Positions 1 to 6,299 of a stretch of DNA of 10,020 nucleotides are shown here, piece after piece. The position numbers were made by a program, and so were the translations under genes. The notes below the pieces were generated by a model that saw only the letters and a program-made list of their open reading frames with translations, had not been told where the DNA came from and made no database searches. Numbering within the stretch: position 1 is the stretch's first letter; each line of letters begins with the position of its first letter. The DNA is from Clostridioides sp. (GTDB lineage Bacteria > Bacillota > Clostridia > Peptostreptococcales > Peptostreptococcaceae), in assembly GCA_031272305.1 (NCBI GenBank), contig JAISUA010000079.1:1-10020 (forward strand), given 5' to 3'.

Positions 1-110
1 TAAGTAGGTATAATATTTGTATAGAATTTAACCCAAGTAGATATATAAAAAATAATTAAAACAAGTGTAGAAATATATTGTCTGATTTTATTATACTTCG
101 ATATATCCAT
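1..110 (-). CDS. Partial small membrane protein, runs off left edge
   Basis: This reading frame begins at the ATG at 110-108 and stays open for 36 codons to the window edge, where the next codon is incomplete (TA?, so Tyr or a stop). The start lies inside the 3' end of the 45-codon peptide gene (20 nt overlap). A GGAG at 123-120 lies 9 nt upstream of the ATG, so translational coupling is likely. The visible part has a short polar start (MDISKYNKIRQ) and then a strongly hydrophobic stretch, residues 12-26 (YISTLVLIIFYISTW), which fits a membrane segment. I do not recognise the family. A membrane partner of the upstream peptide (immunity, export or sensor protein) is possible but is inference only. 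It could also end within one codon of the edge. Confidence 0.45.
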   Translation of the reverse strand, partial: MDISKYNKIRQYISTLVLIIFYISTWVKFYTNIIPT

Positions 111-228
111 TTTGACCAACTCCATCTTTTTTATCTAATAATTTAGCTAGTGCAGTTCCAGTAACAAGAATATTGTATAGTTCAGACAAAGGTATAGATA
201 TTAGTTTGTTAATTTTTTTTCTGTTCAT
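91..228 (-). CDS. Small peptide of 45 residues, unknown function
   Basis: The frame starts at the ATG at 228-226 and ends with TAA at 93-91. It is preceded by an AGAGGGG-type ribosome binding site about 9 nt upstream, and by a promoter and two palindromes. The peptide has a basic N-terminus (MNRKKINKL), a hydrophobic or amphipathic middle (residues 9-31, containing IPLSELYNILVTGTALAKLL) and a polar Gly-containing tail (DKKDGVGQNGYIEV). It has no cysteine, so a thiolactone autoinducer or a lanthipeptide is unlikely. I do not recognise a family. Size, charge pattern and the overlapping membrane-protein gene suit a secreted or modified peptide precursor, or a small membrane-associated peptide. 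The good ribosome binding site, promoter and coupled downstream frame are the reasons to call it a gene. Confidence 0.6.
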   Translation of the reverse strand: MNRKKINKLISIPLSELYNILVTGTALAKLLDKKDGVGQNGYIEV

Positions 229-256
229 TTTTACAACCCCTCTATAATCTTTTATT

Positions 257-287
257 TATATTGTTAACAATATATTTTTGTATACAA
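257..287. promoter_or_regulatory. Two palindromic operator-like sites (TTGT-WW-ACAA)
   Basis: A perfect 18-bp palindrome at 257-274 is centred on TTGTTAACAA (261-270). A second perfect 10-bp palindrome, TTGTATACAA, lies at 278-287. Both fit TTGT-WW-ACAA, and their centres are 17 bp apart. They cover the expected transcription start and early leader of the minus-strand peptide gene, a classical position for a repressor. The regulator is not visible in the window. Confidence 0.5.
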
Positions 288-291
288 TTAC

Positions 292-334
292 ATTATAGCA
301 GAAATTATACAGGATTTATTTTATGTTTTTTCAA
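292..334 (-). promoter_or_regulatory. Promoter of the minus-strand peptide cassette
   Basis: Read on the minus strand there are two possible -10 boxes. One is an extended -10, TGC-TATAAT, at 300-292. The other is TATAAT at 309-304, with TTGAAA (334-329) 19 nt upstream of it. Either would start transcription some 55 to 70 nt before the peptide's ATG, just ahead of or within the palindromic sites. Confidence 0.5.
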
Positions 335-638
335 TAAAACTTTATGTATTTAAAAATTAATAAAATAAATGGTTATATGAATATTTTCAAAAAATAAATT
401 TGTACGATATAAACAATTCTGAATTATTCAATGTGGAAAAAAGTTTTTATACAAAGTATTTTCGCTCTTATTAACATCTAAAAGCTGTTTAATTCAATAT
501 TAACAGTTTTATAAGGACGGTACTACATACATCTTTAAAAGTAGAAACAAAAACATTGATATTATCGAAAGATGTTCTAAATATTTTTCCATATGAATAT
601 ATTTATTGTGTATTATGATACTAAATTGGAGGAATATT
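335..638. other. Intergenic region without a supported gene
   Basis: The region is AT-rich and closed by stops in most frames. It holds an imperfect hairpin near 480-515 (arms CTGTT/AACAG with a short A/T extension) and an 8-bp inverted repeat, ACATCTTT/AAAGATGT, at 529-536 and 568-575. A TTGATA at 556-561 could be the -35 of the following small-gene pair, but no good -10 follows at the right distance. A stretch of about 30 codons open near 505-595 has no start codon or ribosome binding site, so I do not call it. Confidence 0.5.
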
Positions 639-791
639 ATGCGAAATAATAAATATAGATTGATAATTGCACTTATTTGTATTTCAACTGGAATTGCAAC
701 TGTATTGTCCATAATATTGCCTGGTTGGATTTTCACAACACTTGCTGCAGTTATTTTAATAGGTTGCGGAGTGTTGTTATTTTTAAATTAA
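639..791 (+). CDS. Small two-helix membrane protein (50 aa)
   Basis: The start chosen is the ATG at 639, 6 nt after a clear GGAGG (628-632). An upstream in-frame ATG at 606 has no ribosome binding site. The protein has a basic N-terminus (MRNNKYR), a first hydrophobic helix (about residues 8-27), a turn with PGW (residues 28-30) and a second helix (about 31-49) ending at the C-terminus. This suggests a tiny hairpin of two membrane segments with the N-terminus in the cytoplasm by the positive-inside rule. Only 25 nt separate it from the SpoVM-like gene, so the two are very probably co-transcribed and may act together at the membrane. I do not recognise a named family, and the function is unknown. 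Confidence 0.75.
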   Translation: MRNNKYRLIIALICISTGIATVLSIILPGWIFTTLAAVILIGCGVLLFLN

Positions 792-816
792 CATAAAAAA
801 ACTTGAGGTGATATTA

Positions 817-909
817 ATGAAATTTGTTACTATTAAACTACCAAAATTCTTATCAAGGATAATTTCAAAATTCATGAGAAAAAATAAAAGAAAATTTGGG
901 AAAAAATAA
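817..909 (+). CDS. spoVM: SpoVM-like amphipathic peptide (30 aa)
   Basis: The gene has a strong ribosome binding site (GAGGTG, 805-810) 6 nt before the ATG. Its N-terminus, MKFVTIKLPKFL, matches Bacillus subtilis SpoVM (MKFYTIKLPKFL, from memory) at 11 of 12 positions. That includes Pro9, which is important for shallow insertion of the helix into curved membrane. SpoVM is a 26-residue peptide that binds the convex forespore membrane, anchors the coat ATPase SpoIVA and interacts with the protease FtsH. In Bacillus it lies directly beside rpmB and the yloU-yloV pair, as here. After residue 12 the sequence diverges: the Gly-Gly is replaced by Ser-Arg, and the tail is far more basic (RKNKRKFGKK) than SpoVM's, which suggests stronger binding to anionic lipid. 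The identification rests on the N-terminal match plus synteny. Whether it still serves sporulation is unclear. Confidence 0.82.
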   Translation: MKFVTIKLPKFLSRIISKFMRKNKRKFGKK

Positions 910-1277
910 AAAAGACAAGCAAAAAATTTTATGAAATGATAAAAGATAATCTAAAAATATCATAAAATGGTAAAACAATGAAAGGCGTTTAAAAATCATT
1001 ATGAAATGACAGAATGATAAAAAAGATCTGAAAAACTTTATTAAATATAAAATATAGCAAGTATTGTTATAGAAAATTAAAATATTGTAAAACAAAAGAG
1101 CTGATGGATATTGTTTAGAAGATTCAATGTGATGATACCTACACAAGAAAAGTGAAAGTAGCGAATGAATCTGCAAACAATTCCAGCAGCTTTTTCTAAT
1201 GTTTTATATAAGATTTTTTACAGAACTTTTTTTAAATAGATTGAACACTACAATTTATCTTAATAAAACAGACAAAA
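910..1277. other. Intergenic stretch with no intact gene
   Basis: About 370 bp with stops in every forward frame and no candidate with start and ribosome binding site. Short open pieces in shifting frames (for example KAFKNHYEMTE near 980-1015 and KKDLKNFIKYKI near 1020-1060) are lysine-rich and repeat a YEM motif also seen near 930-940. This could be a badly decayed gene or simple AT-biased drift. The minus-strand frame through it is low-complexity F/L/S-rich, typical of the reverse of A-rich DNA. Confidence 0.5.
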
Positions 1278-1296
1278 CTAAGTGAAATTTACTTAG
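1278..1296 (-). terminator. Likely terminator of rpmB
   Basis: The arms CTAAGT (1278-1283) and ACTTAG (1291-1296) form a 6-bp stem with a 7-nt loop, 30 nt beyond the rpmB stop. On the minus strand the stem is followed by TTTTGTCTGTTTTATT, a broken U-tract. The stem is short and AT-rich, so it is a weak terminator by itself. Confidence 0.45.
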
Positions 1297-1326
1297 GATT
1301 GCCTGATTTGATCAATATAATAGTAC

Positions 1327-1515
1327 TTAAGCTCTTTCAATTTTTCCAGAACGTAGACATCTTGTACATACTTTAACTCTTTTTGGAGTGCCATCTACGA
1401 TAGCTCTAACATTTCTTAAATTTACAGACCAAGTTCTTTTGTTGTGTCTGTTTGAGTGAGAAACATTGTTTCCTGATACTCTGCCTTTTCCACAAACGTC
1501 GCATACTCTTGACAT
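1327..1515 (-). CDS. rpmB: 50S ribosomal protein L28
   Basis: This is the structural protein L28 of the large ribosomal subunit, 62 residues, the usual bacterial length. The typical features are present: MSRVCDVCGKGRVSGNNVSHSN at the N-terminus, the W29-x-V-N-L-R core (TWSVNLRNVRA, residues 28-38), and a basic C-terminus. Two CxxC pairs (Cys5/Cys8 and Cys50/Cys53) mark it as the zinc-binding (C+) form. In many bacteria C- paralogues replace this form under zinc limitation. A strong ribosome binding site (AGGAGGTG, on the minus strand within 1521-1530) precedes the ATG. The gene is transcribed divergently from the Asp23/fakA genes. The rpmB-yloU-yloV neighbourhood is widely conserved in Firmicutes. 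Confidence 0.98.
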   Translation of the reverse strand: MSRVCDVCGKGRVSGNNVSHSNRHNKRTWSVNLRNVRAIVDGTPKRVKVCTRCLRSGKIERA

Positions 1516-1565
1516 TGAGTAACACCTCCTTAAATTATTGCTAGATTAAGACTAAAAACATATAT

Positions 1566-1594
1566 ATAATATCATAAATAAGCGATGATTACAA
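1566..1594 (-). promoter_or_regulatory. rpmB promoter
   Basis: On the minus strand, TTGTAA (1594-1589) and TATTAT (1571-1566) are separated by exactly 17 nt. The -10 is extended (TGA directly before TATTAT). The predicted start gives a leader of about 45 nt before the rpmB ATG. Confidence 0.65.
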
Positions 1595-1613
1595 GCAAAA
1601 AATTTTATTCAAA

Positions 1614-1655
1614 TTTTCTTTGTAATTGAAAATATATATAATAGTATGTTAATAT
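1614..1655 (+). promoter_or_regulatory. Promoter region of the Asp23-fakA genes
   Basis: Two overlapping options exist. One is a perfect TATAAT at 1637-1642 with a poor -35. The other is TTGAAA (1626-1631) with TAATAT (1650-1655) 18 nt downstream. Either puts the start of transcription 30-50 nt before the Asp23 gene, divergent from rpmB. Confidence 0.45.
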
Positions 1656-1696
1656 ATAAGTAGTGCAAAAAAAGAATTTTAGGGGAGGCTTTAGTT

Positions 1697-2044
1697 ATGA
1701 ATGAAATAACAAACCAATATGGAACCATAAAAATAGATACTCAAGTTATCGCACAAGTTACTTATAGAGCAGCAATGGAAAGTTACGGAATAGTTGGTTT
1801 AGCTCATAAATCAAAAGGTATAGTCGAACTTCTTAAGGGTGAAAACGCTACAAAAGGAGTAAGAGTAGAAGAAACTGGTGAAAAAACAATAGCTATAGAG
1901 CTTTATGTTATACTACAATACGGCATCAATATAACAACCGTTGCCGAAAATATTATCGATAGAGTAAAATATACAATAGAAACAATGACAGGATTAAAAT
2001 TATCAAGAATCGATATTAACGTGCAAGGAATAAGAACAAAATAA
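1697..2044 (+). CDS. Asp23/Gls24 family envelope-stress protein (YloU-like)
   Basis: At 115 residues it has the length and pattern of the small YloU type of the Asp23/Gls24 family (DUF322). Visible landmarks are YGTIKIDTQVIAQVTYRAAM (residues 8-27), GIVGLA (31-36), a central beta region with GVRVEETGEKTIAIELYVIL (54-73), YGINI (75-79), and the closing amphipathic helix and strand VKYTIETMTGL...IDINVQGI (90-112). In Staphylococcus the larger Asp23 is a membrane-associated protein tied to cell-wall stress. The small YloU members next to fakA have no firm function. It has no signal peptide or membrane segment. GGGGAGG (1682-1688) lies 8 nt before the ATG. The constant pairing with the following fatty acid kinase gene suggests a link to membrane lipid or envelope state, but that is inference. 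Confidence 0.93.
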   Translation: MNEITNQYGTIKIDTQVIAQVTYRAAMESYGIVGLAHKSKGIVELLKGENATKGVRVEETGEKTIAIELYVILQYGINITTVAENIIDRVKYTIETMTGLKLSRIDINVQGIRTK

Positions 2045-2073
2045 TTTTTTATTAATAATAAACAAATATCTTG

Positions 2074-2100
2074 TTGACAAAACCAAGAAAATGATTAATT
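2074..2100 (+). promoter_or_regulatory. Possible internal promoter before fakA
   Basis: A consensus -35, TTGACA (2074-2079), lies in the 107-nt gap before fakA. The only nearby -10 is TGA-TTAATT (2092-2100), with 15 nt between the boxes, so the pair is far from ideal. fakA may instead be read through from the Asp23 gene. Confidence 0.28.
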
Positions 2101-2151
2101 TGTTAATGAAATATTCAAAAAGTAAAAAGTAAATAGGAGGCCGTAAAAGTA

Positions 2152-3816
2152 ATGATACAATATATAGATGGTAAAGCATTGAGAGATATGTTCATTTCTG
2201 GTGCAAACAATCTTCAAAATCATAAGGATATTGTTGATAAATTAAACGTATTTCCTGTGCCAGATGGAGATACAGGCACAAATATGTCACTTACAATATC
2301 TCATGCAATGAAAGAATTAAAAAAAAATGAAGATAATAATATAACTAATATAGGTAAGGCACTTTCAAAAGGTTCTTTGATGGGTGCAAGAGGAAATTCT
2401 GGGGTTATTTTATCACAAATAATCAGAGGGATAGCTAAATCAATTGAAAACAAGGATAAACTTTCTAGTGTTGATTTGGCGAAAGCTCTTAAAAATGGAT
2501 CAGACACAGCGTATAAAGCAGTCATAAAACCTATTGAAGGAACTATACTTACAGTTATAAGAGAAAGTGCTGAGTATGCTCTTAAGATAGCTCCAAAAGA
2601 AAAAAATATCGAAAAATTCATGTCACTTTTAATTAAGGAAGCAAATGCTTCTCTTGAAAGAACACCTAATCTTCTAAAGAATCTTAAGGACGCAGGAGTT
2701 GTAGATTCAGGAGGAAAAGGTCTTGTTTATATGTTTGAAGGAATGTATAAGAGTTTAGTAGGAGATTTTGTAGAAAAACAAGATTCTTCTTCAGATAATA
2801 CCAAAGAAACAAGTATACCTGGTTCTGAGATTTCTACAGAAGATATAAAATTCCAATATTGTACAGAATTTATTCTTGAAACAAACAAGACAGATGATGC
2901 ACACATAAGAGATATTATGCTTAAATATGGAGATAGCTTAGCTGTTGTTGGAGATGATGGCATAATAAAAGTTCATGTTCATACAAACGAACCTGGAACA
3001 GTTTTACAAGAGGCATTGCAGTTTGGTCAACTTGTAACTACTAAAATTGAAAATATGAAGTTGCAACATGAAAATATTATATTAGAAACTAATAAAAATG
3101 ATGCAGAAAATACAAATTCTAATGAAAACAAAGATATAGAAAAGAAAAATACTGAACCAAAAGAATTTGGAATAATAGCAACATCAATGGGAAAAGGTCT
3201 TGCAGAAATTTTTAAAGATTTCAATGTAGACGATGTAATCGAAGGTGGTCAAACAATGAATCCAAGTACAGAAGACTTCCTTAATTCTATTGAAAAGTTA
3301 AATGCAAAAAATATTTTAATTTTCCCAAATAACAGCAATATTATAATGGCTGCAAATCAGGCTAAAGAATTATCAGATAAGAATATAATTGTAATACCTA
3401 CTAAAAATATTCCTCAAGCCTTGACAGCACTTATGAATTTTAATCCTGATATAAGTGCTAAAGAAAATGAACAAATTATGAATGAAGCAATTACTTCTGT
3501 GAAATCTGGTCAAGTAACATTTGCAGTTAGAGATACTATTATGAATGATGTAGAAGTAAAAGAAGGTCATATAATTGGTATAGGTGAAGGAAAACTCATA
3601 GCATCTGGTGAAAGCGTAGAAGAAATAACAACAGAACTGATAAATAAATTAATAGATGAAGAAACTTCAATTATCACGCTATTCTATGGTGAAGATATAA
3701 CAAAAGAACAAGCAGATGATATAAGAACAAAATTAGAAGAAAAATTTAAAGATATTGATGTAGAAGTTTACTATGGAGGTCAACCACTTTATTATTACTT
3801 GATCTCAGTAGAATAG
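2152..3816 (+). CDS. fakA: Fatty acid kinase, DhaK/DhaL-type (YloV/FakA)
   Basis: FakA phosphorylates fatty acids held by a FakB (DegV-type) carrier, so that exogenous or recycled fatty acids can enter phospholipid synthesis as acyl phosphates. The protein is 554 residues, the usual length. Its N-terminal DhaL-like ATP/Mg domain carries FPVPDGDTGTNMS (residues 34-46, with the metal-binding Asp residues), GARGNSGVILSQI (78-90) and DAGVVDSGGKG (180-190). The middle domain has Cys237 (FQYCTEF) and HVHTNEPG (275-282), the Cys-His-His set that binds metal in staphylococcal FakA. A polar linker rich in N, E and K (about 311-337) leads to the C-terminal domain with EGGQTMNPS (364-372) and FPNNSNI. 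The ribosome binding site AGGAGG (2135-2140) is 11 nt before the ATG. No fakB gene lies in the window. A dihydroxyacetone kinase is unlikely, because the DhaK domain is absent. Confidence 0.95.
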   Translation: MIQYIDGKALRDMFISGANNLQNHKDIVDKLNVFPVPDGDTGTNMSLTISHAMKELKKNEDNNITNIGKALSKGSLMGARGNSGVILSQIIRGIAKSIENKDKLSSVDLAKALKNGSDTAYKAVIKPIEGTILTVIRESAEYALKIAPKEKNIEKFMSLLIKEANASLERTPNLLKNLKDAGVVDSGGKGLVYMFEGMYKSLVGDFVEKQDSSSDNTKETSIPGSEISTEDIKFQYCTEFILETNKTDDAHIRDIMLKYGDSLAVVGDDGIIKVHVHTNEPGTVLQEALQFGQLVTTKIENMKLQHENIILETNKNDAENTNSNENKDIEKKNTEPKEFGIIATSMGKGLAEIFKDFNVDDVIEGGQTMNPSTEDFLNSIEKLNAKNILIFPNNSNIIMAANQAKELSDKNIIVIPTKNIPQALTALMNFNPDISAKENEQIMNEAITSVKSGQVTFAVRDTIMNDVEVKEGHIIGIGEGKLIASGESVEEITTELINKLIDEETSIITLFYGEDITKEQADDIRTKLEEKFKDIDVEVYYGGQPLYYYLISVE

Positions 3817-3917
3817 TTTTTTATAAGAATTGATAAAAATAAATTAAGACCTGGATAAATTTTAAGTGAAATATAAAACATATTGAGATAAAAATAATTA
3901 TGATTATATAATAATTC

Positions 3918-3978
3918 AGAGAACTCTTACATAATCAATAGAGATGATTGTGAAAGAGTTCTCTCTTAACTTTTATTT
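3918..3978 (+). terminator. Terminator after fakA
   Basis: A perfect 11-bp stem (AGAGAACTCTT at 3918-3928 and AAGAGTTCTCT at 3954-3964) encloses a 25-nt loop that can form a small inner stem (AATCA/TGATT). It is followed by CTTAACTTTTATTT, a moderately U-rich tract. It lies about 100 nt after the fakA stop and separates the fakA and recG transcripts. Confidence 0.65.
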
Positions 3979-4094
3979 AAAATGAAAAAAGTCTTATTGT
4001 GAGAAGTGCATATGATGGAAAACGTATGTTTTCGCACTTCGAACATCAAGACTTTTGACAATAAGTTATTTTATTTAAAATGAAAAAAGTCTTA
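3971..4094. repeat. Structured repeat, copy 1, flanked by 26-bp direct repeats
   Basis: A perfect 26-bp direct repeat occurs at 3971-3996 and 4069-4094 (period 98 bp). Between the copies is a folded core. CTTATTGT (3993-4000) pairs with ACAATAAG (4058-4065). GAAGTGC (4003-4009) pairs with GCACTTC (4034-4040). GAAAAC (4018-4023) pairs with GTTTTC (4028-4033) around a GTAT loop. An 8-nt bulge (4010-4017) lies on one side only. The core recurs at 8107-8157 with very few changes. This looks like a non-coding dispersed element, MITE- or REP-like. No open frame lies inside. Confidence 0.75.
4055..4081 (+). promoter_or_regulatory. Candidate recG promoter within the repeat
   Basis: A consensus -35, TTGACA (4055-4060), is followed after 15 nt by TAAAAT (4076-4081, five of six matches to the -10). 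This would start transcription about 20 nt before the recG ATG. The -10 lies in the right-hand 26-bp direct repeat, so the repeat appears to supply the promoter. The spacing is shorter than ideal. Confidence 0.45.
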
Positions 4095-4107
4095 GAAAGG
4101 AAATTCG

Positions 4108-6174
4108 ATGAGTTATTTACAAAAGGATGTTCAATACATAAAGGGAATAGGTCCAAAAAAGTCTGAGAAATTAAAATCTTTGGGAATAAATACTTTAAAA
4201 GATTTGCTTTATTATTTTCCTAGAACTTATGAAGATAGATCTATTATAAAAAAGATATTTGAGCTTCGAGATGAAGAAAAAGTAACTATAAAAGCAGTTG
4301 TTACATCAATTACATCTTATTCGCCTAAGAGAAATATGAATATAGTCACTATGTTTGTAAAAGATGAAACAGGAAGTGCAAAACTTACTTTTTTTAATAG
4401 ACCATATATTATAAATTCATATAAAAAAGGAGACTCTGTCTTAGTATTTGGAAAAGTGAGTATAAAAAATGGAAATATAGAAATGAGTTCTTGCGAGATT
4501 GAATATTTATCGAATTCGCCAAAACATACTTGCAAACTCATACCTGTATATCCTCTGACATTTGGCGTATCAAATAGTGATATTGCAAATGCAGTGAACA
4601 ATGCACTTGACAGCGACATAGAGATTGATGAATACATTCCAAGAAATATAATTGAAAAATATAATTTATGTGATATAGAATATGCTATTAAGAATATTCA
4701 TAGACCAGTTAGCAAGCAAGCTCTAAAAATATCTCTGTATCGTTTGATTTTTGAGGAATTTTTAGTTTTGCAATTAGGTTTATTTATTTTTAAGAATGGA
4801 AATTCTAACCTTGAAGGAATAAAGTTTTCGTCAGATACAGACATACAAGAAAAAATAGAGGAGATTTTAAATTCGTTGCCATATAGGCTAACGAAGGCTC
4901 AAAAAAGGACTCTTGATGATATACTTTCAGATATGGGTAGCAATAAAGTTATGAATAGATTGGTACAAGGTGATGTAGGTAGTGGAAAAACTGTTGTTTC
5001 TATGATTGCACTTGCAAATGCAGTCGTAAATGGATATCAAGGAGCGATAATGGTTCCTACAGAAATTCTTGCAAAACAGCATTTTGAATCATTCACAGAA
5101 ACTTTATCTGAATTTGGAATAAGAGTAGAGATTCTAATAGGTAGTCTTACGAAAAAGCAAAAGGATGTTGTAAAAGAAAAGATAAAAAATGGAGAAGTAG
5201 ATATAGTTGTTGGAACTCACGCACTTATTCAGGACAATGTTGAATTTAGTAATATAGGGCTTGTTGTAACAGATGAACAACACAGATTTGGAGTACTTCA
5301 AAGAGCAAAATTATCAAATAAAGGAAAATCTCCAGATGTTCTAGTAATGACAGCGACACCTATTCCTAGAACTCTTGCTATAATACTGTATGGAGATTTG
5401 GATATTTCGATAATAGACGAATTGCCACCAGGAAGAAAAAAGATAGATACAATAGCTATTCAAACAACTAAGAGAGATTTTGTTTATAGAAATTTAGTGA
5501 GAGATGAAGTAAACAAAGGCAGACAAGTGTATATAGTTTGCTCTTTGGTAGAAGAAAGTGAAGTGATAGAAGCAAAAGCAGCAGTAGAACTTGTAGAAGA
5601 TATTAGAGAAAGATATTTTTCTGATCTAGAAGTAGGACTTGTACACGGAAAAATGAAGCCTAAAGAAAAAGAAGCTATTATGGAGAAATTCAGAAACAAT
5701 GAGATAAATATTTTGGTGTCAACAACTGTTATAGAAGTAGGTGTCAATGTTCCAAATGCTACACTTATGATTATTGAAAATGCAGAGCGTTTTGGACTTT
5801 CTCAACTACATCAGCTTAGAGGACGTGTTGGAAGAGGTAGCGATAAATCTTACTGTGTACTTATTTTTAACTCAAAGACTGAAGTATGTAAAAAAAGAAT
5901 GGAAATAATGTGCGAAACGAATGATGGATTCAAAATTGCAGAAAAAGATTTAGAAATTAGAGGACCTGGAGATTTTTTTGGTACAAGACAACATGGATTG
6001 CCTGATTTGAAGGTTGCAAATTTATTTAAGCATATCAAAATCTTAAAACTTGCACAAAAAGAAGCAAGATATATAACAGGAATTGATAAAAATTTAGATT
6101 TCAAAGAACATAAAGCACTAAAAAAAGAAATATTAGAAAAATTTTCAGGTGTTATAGATAATATATTGCTGTAA
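4108..6174 (+). CDS. recG: ATP-dependent DNA helicase RecG
   Basis: RecG regresses stalled replication forks and remodels branched DNA such as Holliday junctions, D-loops and R-loops. The protein is 688 residues, the normal length. The N-terminal wedge region has the helix-hairpin-like GIGPKKSEKLKSLGI (residues 13-27) and an OB fold (about 58-140). The helicase core follows: LTKAQKRTLD (261-270), Walker A GDVGSGKT (288-295), PTEILAKQH (317-325), DEQH motif II (389-392) with RFG, TATPIPRTL motif III (415-423), HGKM (513-516), STTVIEVGVNVPNAT (538-552) and QLRGRVGRG motif VI (569-577). The RecG C-terminal signature appears as GPGDFFGTRQHG (619-630), close to the usual GPGDFLGTRQSG. AAAGGA (4097-4102) is the ribosome binding site. 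No key residue is missing. The gene probably forms its own transcript or leads into rsmD. Confidence 0.98.
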   Translation: MSYLQKDVQYIKGIGPKKSEKLKSLGINTLKDLLYYFPRTYEDRSIIKKIFELRDEEKVTIKAVVTSITSYSPKRNMNIVTMFVKDETGSAKLTFFNRPYIINSYKKGDSVLVFGKVSIKNGNIEMSSCEIEYLSNSPKHTCKLIPVYPLTFGVSNSDIANAVNNALDSDIEIDEYIPRNIIEKYNLCDIEYAIKNIHRPVSKQALKISLYRLIFEEFLVLQLGLFIFKNGNSNLEGIKFSSDTDIQEKIEEILNSLPYRLTKAQKRTLDDILSDMGSNKVMNRLVQGDVGSGKTVVSMIALANAVVNGYQGAIMVPTEILAKQHFESFTETLSEFGIRVEILIGSLTKKQKDVVKEKIKNGEVDIVVGTHALIQDNVEFSNIGLVVTDEQHRFGVLQRAKLSNKGKSPDVLVMTATPIPRTLAIILYGDLDISIIDELPPGRKKIDTIAIQTTKRDFVYRNLVRDEVNKGRQVYIVCSLVEESEVIEAKAAVELVEDIRERYFSDLEVGLVHGKMKPKEKEAIMEKFRNNEINILVSTTVIEVGVNVPNATLMIIENAERFGLSQLHQLRGRVGRGSDKSYCVLIFNSKTEVCKKRMEIMCETNDGFKIAEKDLEIRGPGDFFGTRQHGLPDLKVANLFKHIKILKLAQKEARYITGIDKNLDFKEHKALKKEILEKFSGVIDNILL

Positions 6175-6197
6175 GAATAAAATTTAAACATTTAATG

Positions 6198-6247
6198 TAT
6201 AATTTTTATGAATTAAATGTAGATAGATATACATTTTGTGATAAAAT
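6198..6247 (+). promoter_or_regulatory. Possible promoter before rsmD
   Basis: The 125-nt recG-rsmD gap holds TATAAT (6198-6203) and an extended -10-like TGA-TAAAAT (6239-6247), neither with a good -35. A 7-bp hairpin, AAATGTA/TACATTT (6215-6221, 6230-6236), lies between them. It could be a weak recG terminator or a leader structure, but it is almost purely AT. Confidence 0.3.
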
Positions 6248-6299
6248 AGTATTTGTAATTAAAAAAGAAAAAGTTTTGAAGGGATTAGAAGTATTTGTT

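Noticed and set aside
91..228. AgrD-type thiolactone autoinducer precursor
   Set aside because: The peptide has no cysteine, and no AgrB or AgrC features can be confirmed in the visible part of the next gene.
505..595. About 30 open codons on the plus strand (FYKDGTTYIFKSRN...)
   Set aside because: No start codon or ribosome binding site, and a stop directly before it; too short to call even a gene relic.
606..638. Earlier ATG (606) for the two-helix membrane protein
   Set aside because: No ribosome binding site precedes it, whereas GGAGG lies 6 nt before the ATG at 639.
901..965. Programmed frameshift extending the SpoVM-like peptide
   Set aside because: The A-run is not a standard slippery heptamer in the correct phase and no stimulatory hairpin follows. 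The 30-residue product already has the expected size.
865..1176. 103-codon minus-strand frame rich in F, L, S and I
   Set aside because: It is the reverse of A-rich DNA, has no ribosome binding site, overlaps the end of the SpoVM-like gene and has low-complexity composition.
3971..4094. CRISPR-like array
   Set aside because: There are only two copies of the 26-bp repeat, with a palindromic 72-bp interval instead of a spacer of regular length, and no cas genes.
6195..6299. 35-codon N-terminal extension of rsmD
   Set aside because: RsmD proteins begin with MRIISG as at 6300. The extension has no family likeness and no ribosome binding site at 6195.
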